The position numbers and the translations under genes are program-made. The notes below the pieces were generated by a model. It did no database searches. It saw only the letters and a list, made by a program, of their open reading frames with translations, and had not been told where the DNA came from. DNA of 27,504 nucleotides from positions 1-27,504 of the forward strand of contig DAIDAW010000005.1 of the NCBI GenBank assembly GCA_027310425.1. The letters run 5' to 3'. Source of the stretch: a bacterium (GTDB lineage: Bacteria; Patescibacteriota; Minisyncoccia; UBA6257; Brennerbacteraceae). Shown here piece after piece: positions 27,502-27,504 of the stretch. The first letter of the stretch is position 1. Each line of letters starts with the position of its first letter.

Positions 27502-27504
27502 TTC

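Noticed and set aside
1..27504. CRISPR array, rRNA or tRNA genes, transposase
   Set aside because: No regularly spaced direct repeats, no recognisable rRNA or tRNA, and no transposase or integrase motif was found on either strand.
1..27504. Alternative genetic code with TGA read as glycine
   Set aside because: TGA ends several genes exactly at family-appropriate positions (for example gpsA, nth, glycerate kinase) and no in-frame TGA interrupts conserved domains.

Overview
The window looks like a chromosome segment of a Candidate Phyla Radiation (Patescibacteria) bacterium, most likely of the Parcubacteria group. The grounds are: tightly packed genes with many 1-45 nt overlaps; the gene order infA-rpmJ-rpsM-rpsK-rpsD-rpoA-rplQ-rplM-rpsI; an alanyl-tRNA synthetase that stops after its editing domain; a TraD/VirD4-like ATPase next to a large one-pass membrane protein; and several single-pass envelope proteins of kinds common in that group. 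TGA is used as a stop in several genes, so the Gracilibacteria/SR1 code (TGA = Gly) does not apply. The phylum call is inference; no 16S gene is present.

Layout. 1-1352 (-) is the N-terminal half of a phosphoenolpyruvate synthase that runs off the window edge. A divergent promoter pair separates it from a small membrane ORF (1491-1907, +). 6015-1866 (-) is a five-gene block: DsbA-like oxidase, VKOR, an ATP-cone/PD-(D/E)XK nuclease, GpsA and glycerate 2-kinase. 6076-8605 (+) carries queA and a PEGA/beta-propeller envelope protein, meeting nth and a secreted beta-domain protein (9752-8595, -) tail to tail. 13994-9959 (-) is the infA-to-rpsI translation/transcription operon. 17393-14103 (-) holds alaS and a single-pass envelope protein. 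A lone small ORF (17531-17890, +) converges on mnmA (19297-17909, -). 22528-19379 (-) is the membrane protein/TraD-like ATPase pair, preceded by a regulator combining sigma region 4 and HARE-HTH domains (23658-22579, -). Then come a family 2 glycosyltransferase, a membrane-anchored hypothetical, typA/bipA (27001-25211, -) and a 44-residue membrane peptide (27182-27316, +).

How the genes fit together. DsbA and VKOR form a complete exported-disulfide relay. Glycerate kinase (to 2-phosphoglycerate) and PEP synthase both act on lower glycolysis, and GpsA makes or uses sn-glycerol 3-phosphate. The r-protein, rpoA, infA, alaS, mnmA, queA and typA genes are core gene expression.

The most striking signal is inside mnmA. 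An extra segment of about 90-100 residues in the encoded enzyme coincides with two adjacent, heavily palindromic DNA elements (18577-18718 and 18757-18904). These look like in-frame palindromic insertions, comparable in concept to Rickettsia palindromic elements. Other points of note are an endonuclease III whose Fe-S ligand set reads Cys-His-Cys-His, apparently leaderless genes behind extended -10 promoters, and a terminator-like hairpin between the typA promoter and its start codon.
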